From contig JAIXMN010000002.1 of NCBI GenBank assembly GCA_025716815.1, positions 1,488,001-1,552,000 of the forward strand: DNA of 64,000 nt, in the 5' to 3' direction. Shown piece after piece: positions 33,934-45,988 of the stretch. This stretch comes from Dichotomocladium elegans (lineage: Eukaryota; Mucoromycota; Mucoromycetes; Mucorales; Lichtheimiaceae). Position numbers and translations under genes: made by a program. Numbering within the stretch: the stretch's first letter is position 1; every line of letters starts with the position of its first letter. A model generated the notes under the pieces. It made no database searches and was not told the DNA's origin. It worked only from the letters and a program-made list of their open reading frames with translations.

Positions 33934-36211
33934 CAGTGGGTACTCGCTAATTCGGTCAGGTTCGCCCTTCATCAAATTTATATGCAGACAATGGCCGGTA
34001 ATTCTGTAGACCGGGCACCGGTCAGAGTTTTCAGGGAAACCGGTTTATAGAGAGAGCCAACGAAACCATGTTATGTGTCGACACTTTATTCTCTGATAAT
34101 AAACGTGTCAAGTGTGCGTTGCTTTGCGCTGTTCTGCTCTTCTGACTCGAGTTTTCTAATCCTTTTATGGATTAATTCCAAGATGACTTGGTCTTCTTCA
34201 TCGCGGACTGAGATAAGTTCTTGACATTGTTTATATATCCGCTTCAACTGAGTAGCTGAGACCAGCGGCAAAACATCAGACTCATCCAAAGTTGAATCCT
34301 CTACTTATATTGTCATAAGTTATAATTGTCCACCTCTCACCGATTTCGCAATCTCGTTCTTCATGGGTACAATACCGTCAATTTTCTGCTCTTTTTCTTT
34401 TTCTCCCATATAAAGATCAACACGCTGATCCAGAGTGAGGACCTCATGGATGCTGATGTTTTCATCCTGAGGAGAAATTGGAATTGAGGATGGATCAACA
34501 TCCTCACCCAGGAGCTCGCCAAGAAGTACTTCGCGCTCTTGAACATCTTCAGCTTGTTCTTCTATTGCTTGCTGTATAGGCTCTGCACCAGCAAGAAGAC
34601 CTGTATGTCGCCAGCAATTGGCAATAATGTTTCTAGAAACACGAGCCCATGCGGTGAGAACATTGTCAAGAGCCTGCTTTCGCCCAATCTTATAGACGTT
34701 TTCATATGAATGGCGCTGGATTTTCCCAAGGGCCTGGATCATAAGTTGCGACCTATATACCCCGCCATCAGCTCCTCATCTCTCATATAGGGCAATAAGT
34801 ACTAGAACATACTGGTATTTAACTTTGACGCAATTGATGATAACAGGATCAAGAGGCTGGAAATGTGAAGTTGTGTTTGGCGGGAGCATGCATAAAACGA
34901 TGTGTTTGAATTCAACATCAAGTTTGACATGGGATGTGGCATTATCCATCAACAATACGATCTTCTTTCCATTGTGCTTTCTGCCCAGCATAATGTCAAG
35001 TTTTGTCAAGATCTTGCGGAAGATACCACGGGTCATCCACGCCTTTTGGTTGTGATAATAATAATAACCACAGCTGGAAACTTCATTTATAGCGTTAACA
35101 AATAGTAGCATATCACATCCTCGCTCATTATATACATTACTTGGTTTTCCGTGAAAAGCTGGATCACTTGATTTATTGTGGTATCCAATAAAGGTGGGTG
35201 GGAGCTTGTGTGATCCGTCCGCATTACAGGCGAAAACTACTGTAAACCTTTGCTTGTTCACACTAGTACCAGCAACAGGCTTGCTTGAAATGGTTCGTCT
35301 GGGAGGATTTCTCCAATATAACCCAGTCTCATCAATATTGTACACGCGCTCTGGTGGATACTCAGCAATCTTCGCCTTGATCTCAGCGATCGCCTGCTGA
35401 ATGTCATCACAGCTGATGTCAATTGCGCTGGCTTCTCCGTGCATCATGCGTGACTTAAACTGGTTCCTGGCCATGAACCTGGTCATCCACCCAACAGAAA
35501 ACTTAAATCCAGTGGGTAGCTCGAGGTTCATCCTATTAGCCTGGATTCTTGCTTCGTGTTCCAGCAATTGGCGACTAATTGGGGTTCCCATCGCTGCCAT
35601 ATCATGGACAAAAGCTGCAAGAATTTTCTCAAGCTCTGGAAGACTGGCATGGAAAATCCGTTTACACGTCATACAGAAAATAAAGTATGTGATATAGGTT
35701 GCAAGAGTGACTCATATTTCCTAAATGAAATGAAAGCGATACATTTATTCTTATGGAAGGATGCAGGAACACTATCCCAACTAGAGAGAAAAGCTCGGGA
35801 TTCTTGCTAAACTGAGCCGAGGAGCAATTTAACTCGAAAAAGGGTCGTAGTGTTACCATGATGAATGGGATCCTCAAGATAGAAGACAAACTGATCAGGC
35901 CTGATCGATTCTTTGCAGCAATTATTCATTATGACCTGCTTTGACGTGCCTGCTAGGAAGAAAGTAATTGTGCACCAAAGAGGCCCAGAAATGGGGTGCG
36001 TTGGCTGATTTTGCCACAAAGCAATGAAATAGAGGTATGTTTACGCATTTTTGTTGGCCATTTCCTATACCGAAAGAGTTGGGAAGTTCATTCAGATTTC
36101 GGTATAGAGAATTATCGAAAATTGCCGGTCCACGTAAGTGCATGGATGCAGAATTCACTCAGTATAGCGAATATTCGGCTTAACGGTGTCCGTTATGAAG
36201 CTTGCTGACTG
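33934..36211 (-). mobile_element. Pogo/Tigger-like (Tc1-mariner superfamily) DNA transposon
   Basis: Both proposed ends start CAGT and are flanked by TA (33932-33933 and 36212-36213), the target-site duplication of this superfamily. A subterminal inverted repeat of 17 bases with 14 matches occurs at 33997-34013 and 36100-36116. The terminal inverted repeats themselves are poorly matched beyond CAGT, so the boundaries are provisional. The element is about 2.28 kb and carries one spliced minus-strand transposase gene occupying 34086-35672, which leaves about 540 bases of non-coding DNA at the 5' end. Good family assignment, moderate for ends. Confidence 0.6.
34086..35672 (-). CDS. Pogo/Tigger-type transposase (CENP-B HTH plus DDE_1), apparently intact from the CENP-B region on
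   Basis: The protein starts MTCKRIFHASLPELEKILA and has a CENP-B-type HTH (GWMTRFMARNQFKSRMMHGE), then the DDE domain: ERVYNIDETGLYW (first Asp), KKIVLLMDNATSH (second Asp) and LPPNTTSHFQPLDPVIINC (third Asp). Two introns keep it intact. The one at about 34745-34800 joins KYQ to SQLMIQALGKIQ, and one near 34320 joins NEIAKS to DSTLDESD. The C-terminal helices end RKLESEEQNSAKQRTLDTFI before the stop at 34086. No internal stop or frameshift was found. The N-terminal psq-type HTH expected before KRIF was not seen in the 500 bases upstream, so the gene is either 5'-truncated or has an unrecognised first exon. Total about 500 aa. Confidence 0.82.
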
Positions 36212-36990
36212 TACATTCTAACAAGTCCAAGTTCGGATTTCGTAAGCTGATATTTGGCGACGGTTTGGGTGCATCTGCCACAACATATTAAAAAAGATAC
36301 ATGAGACTCCCTTTCAATGTCACATAGAAATCAAGACGTGATTTGCGTATTCTCAATGAAGAGCATAAGAGCATCCATTCAGGTTATAGACAGGAATACG
36401 TACAATGCGTAGTAATTCAAAGATCCATGAACTCCTTGACTGGGTGCACCAATAGAGACAAGGGTGGTAGTGGTTGTAAAGGTTTGATTTGGCTGGATTT
36501 CATGCTAGCATAAAACGAGGCAGTATGGCAGTATCACTCAGCTAAGGGACCTCAAATATAATCAATGTCGCATAACAACATAAAATGCGTCGCATGGATA
36601 AAGAAGGCTGGAGGAATACCGTTAATCAACGGAAAATGTCAGTCCCCTTCTTACTCTTCAACTTATCCCAAATGTAGTTGGTGTGCCATTGCGGCAGCAA
36701 TGGCGGAAGAGGGAAGAAAGGAAAGATCCGGAGTTTCTGAGAGTCGATGGCGGATGTGACGGCGGAAGGGTTGGAGGAAGGAACGAGGAGGGATCAACAG
36801 CAGCACCAGCAGAAGCATCGGGGGAACCAACGGAGGAAGCAGACGAAGACAAGAGCACCTCGACGGAAGCCATGGTGTGCGATCTGCGCGGATGCAGCCA
36901 AACCACGGTCCCACCCAAAGCCCATATCCTCTCCTATTGAGGCACTTGAGTTAGGTTGATATCACTATCTACAGAGGATCCGGAACATTG
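36212..36990. other. Spacer with a plus-strand transposase scrap
   Basis: Between two transposons. Positions 36345-36372 match, in inverted orientation, part of the neighbouring IS630-like relic (37728-37755) over 28 identical bases, in the segment reading RILNEEHKS. The rest, including a G/A-rich stretch at 36680-36930 with open frames on both strands, shows no recognised gene. A plus-strand frame with C-x-x-C (WCAICADAAK) at 36870 lacks any further support. Confidence 0.5.
36345..36372 (+). repeat. 28-base inverted copy of an IS630-like transposase segment
   Basis: Identical over 28 bases to the reverse complement of 37728-37755, coding RILNEEHKS in both. The flanks diverge almost at once, so it is a small leftover of another copy. 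Confidence 0.75.
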
Positions 36991-38170
36991 GCAGATTGCA
37001 GAATGGAACAAGTCGGTATGATAGGGTAGCCTATTTCGTTTTACTTTGCCCTTGCTAGCTGACCAAAACTGCTCAATCTTATTGAGGCCAGGCGAGTATG
37101 GTGGAAGATAAGCACATCGTTATCTTCGACATTCGATGTATTTAGAAATATCCTCGGCCTTATGGATAGGTGCAGTATCAATTACCAAATAACGGCCCTT
37201 CATATGTTCATACTTATCCATCTCGTCCATCGTAGCCTTAAGGAAGCTAAGATAATGTCCATTTACAGTTCATCTGCTCGCAGCGTCAGATTGACCTGCC
37301 CTTTTTCTTTTCTTGATTGGTGGCTGTGGGAGCCTCAAGCTATATTTAATGTGGTCTGATGCTGAGATTGCTCCCAATATTGCGGTTGTCTTTGGTATTG
37401 TGACCATTGCAGGAGTCCCTTTCTCGGACCATGTTATGCTGCATTTCATATTGATATAGAATCCAGACTCATCAAGGAAAACGCACTTTTCTAAAGTCGA
37501 TGTCTGTTCTGTCCCATCCGCTCACCCAGTCAAGGCGCTCTTGGATCTTCGCAGCACTGTTCCTGTCTACAGGCTGAAACCGAACCATTTTCAATGACAA
37601 GTCGCATTTGTTTTTCATAAATCGATGGAGCGTCGTTTTAGATACTTTGAGACTCTCTTTGGAGAAGTTTCTCCATCAGCTACTCTAGGGCAATGGAAGG
37701 ATTATCATCGATGCATTCTAAAATAACGCTCTTATGCTCTTCATTGAGAATACGCGAATGATCCCTCGGATTAGGTTTCTTAAAGATGCTGTCGGCGTCT
37801 TTCTCGTACTGCAATATCCATAGCTGGGTTGAACGAACATGGATTCCTGGTTGTCTCGCAGCAGCTGACGCAACTCAAGACCTTCTCAAGCATCAGTTTA
37901 AAAAGTCTGACCTTGCCTTGGTCCATGTACGCTGTGTAACTGTGCTTTATCCCCGCTCCTTTCGTCCGAATGCTTGTATCCTTCCGCTTGGAAATGTGTG
38001 TGATAGTAAGGTCAGAGTTATCTTTGCAAGATATGCTACGCAGATATTTGGTGCAAGAACAAACAGATTGCCCAGAGTACATCTCTTCATCAACATCATA
38101 ACCCATAGGTTCAGGACAGCCACGTTCATCAACAACATGACCTTGACCATTTTCGTAAAAGAAGAGACTG
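36990..38170 (-). pseudogene. Decayed IS630/Tc1-type DDE transposase, copy 1
   Basis: Minus-strand reading in shifting frames recovers a whole transposase: YTAYMDQGKVRLFKLMLEK (N-terminal helix), RSTQLWILQYEKDADSIFK, KPNPRDHSRILNEEHKSVIL, a DESGFYINMK-like segment with W-SEKG, SASDHIKYSLRLPQPP-like text, YLVIDTAPIHKAEDISKYIE and finally YLPPYSPGLNKIEQFW. The last phrase is the signature of the third catalytic region of IS630/Tc1 elements. At least four frameshifts and several stop codons interrupt it, so it cannot be functional. No terminal repeats were located. A second relic of the same family lies at 48.2-48.9 kb. Confidence 0.75.
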
Positions 38171-39315
38171 CTCATTTCAGAATGTAAAAGTGTATAAAAA
38201 AGAAAGAGTCAAAAGGAAGTAATGGATTTGCCAAGCGACATCTTTCAGTGAATGCAGGTGACATTCGATTTGTCATCATGCGTATTCTGGGGCAAAACGC
38301 GATTCTATTTTTGTGATCCTGCGACTTCAGCACTGGCAGGATGCGGCTTTGATTTTGGGAAGTAGTGTATGTTTCCAAAAGAAGAATGCAAAGACAGCAA
38401 CAATCTTTGGGAGCCAATCTTGGAATCAATGTAGCTTGAGACTCCCGCAGCTACCAGCTAAGCAATGAGAGAAAGCCGCCAGGTCACTGCGAAACTGCAA
38501 GGAAGGTGAGTTGAGCATACGAATCTATTATCATTGGATAGCGAGTGACGGACCCATTCGTAAAACTGAGGATATCTCTTCAGATATCAAAGTTCAATCG
38601 CTAGATCCATCACCGTTATCGCAGAGATATATCTGGATAAGCTTAAGTATTAAGCCGGTGGACAGTAAGCTATGTAAAGAATATTGAGAGGGGGCCCAAG
38701 TAATGGGCCATTACGCGATTGCAATACCTGAATGTAAGCGCGTCCCTAGTCTACCCATAGGGATGTAGCCTAATTGTGGGCTTATAGAAGTAGACGCCCC
38801 TTCGGTGGCAAGACGCACCCCTAGCCAAACTCTTGTTGGCCAGTGCATCTAACTGGAGTGTCTTCCTTTTCGGCGTGGGTAGAAGGCTCGACTGCTTCCT
38901 GCTTGGGGCATGAAGAAGCTGTACCCATCTTAAAGAGTTAAAAACCTCTAGAATATTGGGAACGATTGTAATCTGAGTTGCCTAATGATGCGAAAACACG
39001 TAAACAATTTTATGCGACTTGAGTTTTTGAAATTAAAGTGCTTTTGCGTGGGTAACAATAATACAAATAAACAAATGTTTGCTTTTGCGTTCTTTATATA
39101 GAATACCAAATTACCTATCTTTATTTTGTAACAGAGATAGGGCATATATTGATAATTGGGACAAATGATAGTACATGTAAATATTCAAATGCGTATCTTA
39201 CAAGACGAAGAGGGGTGGTGGGTATGAGAGAGTGTGTGATACAATATTTATATAGAAACAGGAAAGAGGATGGGCGAAAAAAGGAGCAGCTATCCGCTCG
39301 GAAATAGTACAGGAT
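38171..39315. other. Intergenic region beside transcription factor 2
   Basis: 1.1 kb, A/T-rich, with small open frames (38172-38429, 38948-39145 on the minus strand) that show no motifs. It follows the decayed transposon and contains the 3' UTR of transcription factor 2. Confidence 0.45.
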
Positions 39316-42300
39316 TTACATACCCATCCATTGATCTTGACTATACATATGAGTCGACCGCGCTGCTGCTGCTGCGGCAGCGGCAGCGGCGGTTACAGTA
39401 GCCGCGGGAAGAAGCCCCCGTTCTGGTCTGTCCATCCTTTTCCTTGTTATTGTCGCATCATCCCATGTCAGCCTGTCAGGATCATTATGCACCAAGTCAA
39501 AAAGGAGCATGTTTCGATAGTCATTCATGTTTGCATCGTTTGCCATGGTCGCTGGTTGCTCGCTACCAGGAGGAGGAATGGGATGCGTATTGGCATGACC
39601 ATGGCCTTGGCTATGACCACTGTTACTACCGCCGCCGCCGCCGCTGCTGATCTCGCCACTCGTTGTCGCATTTGGTTGCACCAGCATGGAATCCATTATT
39701 GCAACCGTACCTGGTGTAACGGTGCTCGTATGTAAGGTTTCCATCATGGATCCATGAAACGCCTCCGTTTCCTTTTCTCTTCCTGCCCAATTCTTCGCCA
39801 CCACTCCTTGCGGCCGCTGCTGCTTCGGCGGTGGCAGCCGAGGTGTTGTGGTTGCCGTGAAATTGTTTGTAAAGAGCAGTTCAGGTGTGGGAGGCGTCTC
39901 AGTCATTTTCATTTGCTCGTAAATAAAGTACTCATCAGGCATGATCGAGAAGCCTAACGGGTTCTGCAGGTCAGATGGAATGTTGATGGTGGCAGTAGCA
40001 GTGACAGCGTTGTTGCTGTTGTTGTTGTTGCTGCTGCTGCTTCCGTCTCCACCAGAATTCCCGCTAATGATAGGATGGTGGTGGTGTGCATACGAGACGC
40101 GTCTCGGAGTGCGCACAACGTTCATTGGCAGAAATGGGTCGTACGGAGCCGACGCCATGTGGCGCATCTTTTTGTGTGTGCGCTGCTGCATCATCGCAGG
40201 ATCTATTTGCTGCTGTCGCTTCTGTCCATGGGAATAATTGAACATTCCAGACTGTGTTATTCGCTGCCTGGGCCCGGAATACACACTACACAGATCGGCA
40301 GGTGGCCCGTATGTTGCCATAGTTGCCGTTGTTGCCGTGAGATCCTTTTTACTTGTCAGCTTGTTAAGCTGTTCACGGTCAATATCGTTTCGATTCATGA
40401 CGTCCAGTGCTGGGTATGCCATGCCACGAGCAGGTATCGCCGTTTCGGCAAGCAGGACCTGATCGTCTTGAAGGGCATGGTCTACTGCAGAATCAGGCCA
40501 GAGCTGCTCAACGGGAGCAGACCGCACAGTCCGTTGTCGCTGTAGCTGCTGCAATTGCTGGTATTGCTGGTGGCTATGCTGTTGCAAAGTTGCTGACATA
40601 GGCGTTGTAGCGGTCGTGGCATTAACATATCCAGCGGCTGAAATGGGCCGCTGTTCCTCCACAATGCTAACAGTTGTCGCCGCTGTCGTTACCGGTGCTG
40701 GTGCTGGTGTTTCAACTTGAAATGAAGAGCACGACTTGGCTTTGGCTTGGATCTCACCAAGTGGCTGAGAAATCATATTGGCGAGCTCCATCTGAGAGCT
40801 GATGGGATTCAACAGCCGCTGGAGCTTGAATATGGGCAGAACGGTCTTCGCTGCTGAGAAGTCGGGGGACTCTTGTGGGACAACACGGCCCGAATTTTTG
40901 TCGTTCGATGAGGGTCGACGTAGACGGAGACACAAGACACTAATGGAGGCCGCTAGGCAGATGGGATAAAAAACAGCATGCGCAATGGGGTCTCGCTGTC
41001 GGCCACTCTCTGTGGCTGCGCCTACGTGAGTCCCATTGCCCTTGTATTCTGACAGACCGGTGTGGTGGTTCACCGTTAATAAATCGACGATGTGCACAAT
41101 CTCTGCCGCCGCAGCGTCGCACAGATCCAGCATAATATTATTGTCAGGAAGTTCCTTATCCGAGTCGACTGATGTGTCATCCATCAGACCCTGTTCCCCG
41201 CGTAGGAAAAAAGTCTGCGACTCGGGGACTTGGCAAAAGAAGAGTTGGATTGTGAGGATGTGGTGATAGAGCGAAAGAATGCAAGCTGGGCTCGTTACCA
41301 GAGCCCCTTCCTTCTTATCGGGAGATCGCTCCGACGGTAATATAGAGAAAGACTGAAGTGCTTGCAGTTGATGCTAATATATGAGAGGTTTCCTTTTGTT
41401 GAGCATTGATGCTTCATTCTTCCAAACACAGCATTACAAATGATTGATGTTATGTACCTGAAGATGTAGCAAATCATGTGGTACTCTTGATACCTGTCGC
41501 AGGAAATCAGTATAGGCGTCCGTGGCATGAACTGCCCAGCGTTGACGGGCATGTTGATCGCTTGAATTTTTATCGTCCATCATTTTCCTGAGCGCTGAGG
41601 GCGAAATTCCTGTACTACTATTACAACTTATGCCGGCCTCGCTTTGCAGCGCCCCATCCTCAGCTATCCAATCGTCACGATGGAGATAAAATGAGAGCCA
41701 TGTATTCCAAGCATTAAGGACCTTGAAAAGGATCCGCCCCCTTTTGCGCTCAGCTGCATCGACGCCTGCTACAGTCGACTTTGCCGAGCGATTTCCTCGA
41801 GCACCGGTCATGCTCTTGCCAATAGTCGGGAGTGAGCAACGGATGGCGTAGCCCATTCCGACACGCAGTGTCATATACGCAGATTCCTCGCTCACCGCCG
41901 CACAGCTGTAGTGAGTCAGGAGGATAGCGACCCGCACGAGGTTCATCAGCGACGCTCGGTCCAGGTCCCCGGGCTGATCAAAAGTTGCTTTTATAAAGCG
42001 ACGTTGGGCCTCTTGATAAAACATACTTGCGTATTCCTCTAGACTAGGGGCGAGCTCTTGACAGCTTGTTGACAGAGTCTGGAAGGCGGCGTGGAGAACA
42101 AGAGCAAAGATGGCGTATAGGATCATCGATTCGATGGTGTCTGGTGCTGAGTCCTTCATCAGAAGACCAGGTGTGATGTGACTTTTCAAAGAAGCAAACT
42201 CAAAGAGAGGGCTATAAAGTAGATTGAAGTTGATGAATAGGTGGATAATCTCGTGTGCAAGCGCATTGCTGTTCTCCTGCTGCGGATGCTGGAAAAATTC

Positions 42301-42980
42301 GGTGAAACGCGTGATGAAAGCTGACCAGATTTTGTATGGCTGCGAGGTGAGGTTGAAAAAGTCAAACATAAGGGGTGGCGTCTGGGTGGCAAAAACATAG
42401 CTCCGTGTCATAGCATCTGTGCAGCGACACTGGCGCATCGATTCATAGACGTTGTTGGCAAACGATATCCGACTGAGATTGGCGCGACTATAGCTATAGT
42501 GCTTTGGCATCTGTCGTTGTTGCTGCAGCGGTGAGGGAGAAGGGGACGGAGATGGAGGAGGGACCGTTGTAACCCCGGGTGGCAAGCTTTGTGGTTGGTG
42601 ACTATGGTTGGTATGCTGGTGGTTGTTGTGCTGCTCGTTGCCATTGGAATAGTCGTCTTTGGTACTGGTAGAGCTTCCAGAGTCGCTGTTTGAAATCTCG
42701 TCTTTCACTTTGAGGAGTGACGGCCGTCGGTTTTCCTCATCGTAACTGCATTTGAGATTATGGCGGGTGCATCGGGCGCAGGGCTTCACTGAAGACGAAT
42801 GGCAGAAAACATAAAGTAAGGACGAGGATGTTCCCAGGTTGTTACATAGTGCAATGTCTTACGGCCGTCACAGCGCATTTTTTTCTGTCTACATGACTGG
42901 CATGCCTTTGGTACTTTTTGGCGTTTAAAGGGGAAATCGTCCTTTGAGCAGGAATGCCATTTGTACCTCGGAGATGTCAT
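39316..42980 (-). CDS. Zn2Cys6 transcription factor with fungal-specific regulatory domain (2)
   Basis: Three exons (42980-42863, 42788-41458, 41373-39316; 118 + 1331 + 2058 nt) join in phase into 1,168 aa. The zinc cluster is ACQSCRQKKMRCDGLKPCAR plus CTRHNLKC, Cx2Cx6Cx5Cx2Cx6C; intron 1 cuts it inside the GLK linker. A Pro/Ser/His/Asn-rich linker follows, then the middle homology region (YKIWSAFITRFTEFF, DLDRASLMNLVRVAILLTHY, LRVGMGYAIRCSLP). The C-terminal half is disordered, with Gln- and Asn-rich tracts, and a poly-Ala run near the end (ATVTAAAAAAAAAARS) coded at about 39355-39400. The protein is localised to the nucleus by family. No target can be named. It is tail-to-tail with transcription factor 1, with a transposon island between. 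Confidence 0.85.
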
Positions 42981-45900
42981 AACTGTGGTGGGTTGAGATT
43001 TAAAAGAGAAGAAAAGTGAAAGAAAAAGAAAAATGAAAGGAAAGGGAAAAGTCGCAAAGCACGACAATGACTATTTGTTTGGGCTCACAAGAGGGACCAC
43101 TTCTGATGAGAAGAAACGTTTAAGTCTTTCAACTTATATCTCTCACACGCACTGGTTTATGCTAGCCCAGCAATGACAAGGAAAGCAATAAGGAATAAAC
43201 GGAAACCTTCCCTCTCTCCCTCTTCTTTCTTCAATTTTATTGCAATCTATTTCAATCATACTTCGTTCTTCGGCTTACCCGATTGTAACTTCGATCCATA
43301 TTAGCGTTCGATGCTGCCCGACAATGCCGTACATACGTGTTCAACTGTTTAGTTTCTTGGCAAAAGGAAGAATATAATAGCAACTGTGGAGAGCCAGTAA
43401 GTCTCTTTAGTGGTTGTTAAGAGTATAAGTGTTCGACTGTTTTTGTGTCTTCGTTTGGAAGCTGTTGATCCACTCAAATTAAAAAGGATTTTCGTCGGAA
43501 GGGAGAGAAGTGATGCCGTGCAACCATTGCTAGACACACCCGAACCGACCGATGGTCCCTGTTCACGCTGTTTGGTGATACCCAACTGGTCAGGACGCAC
43601 CCCAGCTGATCTTTCTTAAGGAACCTTTGGTTGCACAACGAGCCGATGATACCGACGACCTCGCACATTTCCCTGATTGCATCACCCTCCATATTCTTTT
43701 TAAAAGGAAAAACAGTACTCTCGAAGGGTTAACATCGATACTTCCCTTGATCCTATTTTATTCTAGTAGAATAACATTTATAAAGCACGTCTTGCAAAAT
43801 AGCAAGATCGGAACGGAGGAAGCGTGCATGTGCTACATTCTCCTTAATCTCTTAGCCATATCCGTTGCTCGAAGATATCGCTTGTGCTGCTCCATAAACG
43901 TATCTCACAAGATGAAGAGTTTTCTTTCATGTATTATTGTTATTAGCCTCCTGTTTGACAATCGGGCAAAAGCAGCGTGCGTGTGCATGTGTATGTTCTT
44001 TTCAACCGTAGTTGTATTCCGATATCTGTTCTGGCTCCTAATAGACATATCAAGTACTATATAACCCCGCATTTTTTGCGTATTATCTCACAGAGTACTA
44101 CTTCCATCCAGCCTATACGTAGGTATGTATGCACATAATATGCATAGTATACAAATATAAATATTGGCATTCGAGAGGGTGTCTTTTTTCCTCCGTGCTG
44201 TTCTACATACCCATATGTACTGTAATATGATCTTGATCAGCGTTGACACCAATGTATATCCCTTAAGCGGAAAAGTAAGGCTGTATCAGACAAAAGGAGA
44301 AAGGGAAGAAGAAGACACAAAGTCCACGACTGCATCAGATTGTGATTAAACTTGCGGGAATGTACTGCGCACTCGCACATACCCCAAGTCTCCCTTTTCT
44401 AGTGTCTTGAGTTTTACAATACGCATTATACTTCATTTTATAAAAGCGATAGCATTTCCCTTAGAAGCACTAAATGTGTTGTACTACTTTAGCTTTTCTG
44501 CCAGCGGCGATTCTGACAATATCTTGACTTCTTTTTACAACCTTTCCGCATGCAAAGTGCGGGAGATCTTTGCATTCAGCAGTATCTATTACGATAGCAA
44601 ATAAGTTACTTCATTCGATTGAAACAATAAACAATTGGCGCCTTTTTATCGGTAATTTGGTCAATTCTATTTCAGTGGAGATGGGCCGCTAGAGTTGGCG
44701 TTATCATATTACACAAAACTTTATCCTGGTGATTCAAAACGATCTTAGGAATGCCATTTGGAGAAAAACACCGAGATTCTTGTCTCCCATGGTCACATTG
44801 CAACGCTGGAGATCAGTAAAAATTAGGTCCTTGCTCCTATTTGTTTTGTTTTGTTTTGTAATTTTTTTTTGCCGACTAACTAACTATATTAACTCCTTTA
44901 TTTAATCTGCCCAGCTCGTACAAAGTAGACTTACTCAACTACAATGTACACAGCCTCATGTACCAGGATATTCTTAAATTGCAAGAACCCTCCACGAAGG
45001 CTTCTTCAGTTATATACATTGGTCGCTGTCACTTGAGCACAGCGTAGTTCATCCCATATGTTGATCTTTTACCATGGTCCGCTGTGTGTACATGTCCATC
45101 ATACAGCCAACTATAATGCTATTTTGCAATAGGCTAAGGCCAGGTCGTACACATATTATGACATAATTGTATGCTCCAGCAATAGAAGTGGACAAAGAAA
45201 TAATATGGACTCTAACATTGGTTTGAAAGATTGGCGTTCTTGCCATACATGCAAATGCAGAGGAGACAAAGAGGAGTATGAAGGAAGAATGTCACTAAAG
45301 AAGGAGTTTGCCGCTGAAAGATAGAAAGGCCTGCTCATTCCTGTCAATGATCCCAAGTCTTTGAGAACAATAGTCTGGCGCAAGTCCAGCTTTAGATGAT
45401 GGAAGATATCTCCCAGGGAAAAAAGAGAGAGAGACAGAGATAGGAAACAGGGATTTCCATATCTCGTGGGCATATCTCATGTACCTTCTGTTGCTCAAAT
45501 AGAACCAGTTCTGACATGAGCTTTAACAGGAAATGCGGAAAATTAAGTAAAATTGTGCCTGATATGCTGTCAACTGAAAGAGATTCTTTTCGGGGAGAAA
45601 GGAGTACAAGAAGGGGAATGCGAATGCTTATATACTTGTGAAGGGAGAACCGGGTTGAAATGGTACTTGTTTAATGAGAATAAAAAGGGTCTGCACTTGT
45701 TGAGAGGGAGATGCTTCGGTTTTCAAAAAATAAAATAAAAAATGGGAACAACAGGCGTTTAAGACTGAAGCTCGCCAAATATATACTCGTATCGATGCGG
45801 TGTCAAACCAATGGATAAGAATTGGCACGGCCGATAGGCTGCATTAAAGTATTCATGCTGCTGCATATATATGTCCTGAAGGGTCCTTCATCAAAAGAAA

Positions 45901-45988
45901 AGGGGTACAAAACTAATATTAATGGCTTGAGCGAGTTATCGTGTGTCTTCTCTCTTTCTGTTCCTTTCTTCATTACAGCTTCGACGAA
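42981..45988. other. Large A/T-rich intergenic region, no supported gene
   Basis: 3 kb between the transcription factor 2 start and the ankyrin gene. The part next to 42980 is a long purine/pyrimidine-skewed leader (C/T-rich on the minus strand). Open frames such as 43627-44064 (145 aa, hydrophobic, many Cys) and 43474-43692 have no known motif or conserved-looking composition. An acceptor-like TTACAG at 45973-45978, eleven bases before the ankyrin ATG, suggests a 5' UTR intron for that gene. No tRNA or transposon was recognised. Confidence 0.5.

Noticed and set aside
36680..36940. Open frames on both strands in a G/A-rich stretch between transposons
   Set aside because: Both strands are open because the DNA is compositionally skewed; no motif, and it lies between transposon remains.
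43627..44064. 145-aa plus-strand open frame
   Set aside because: Hydrophobic and Cys-rich but with no motif, no coding-like composition and no splice partners; A/T-rich DNA makes such frames by chance.
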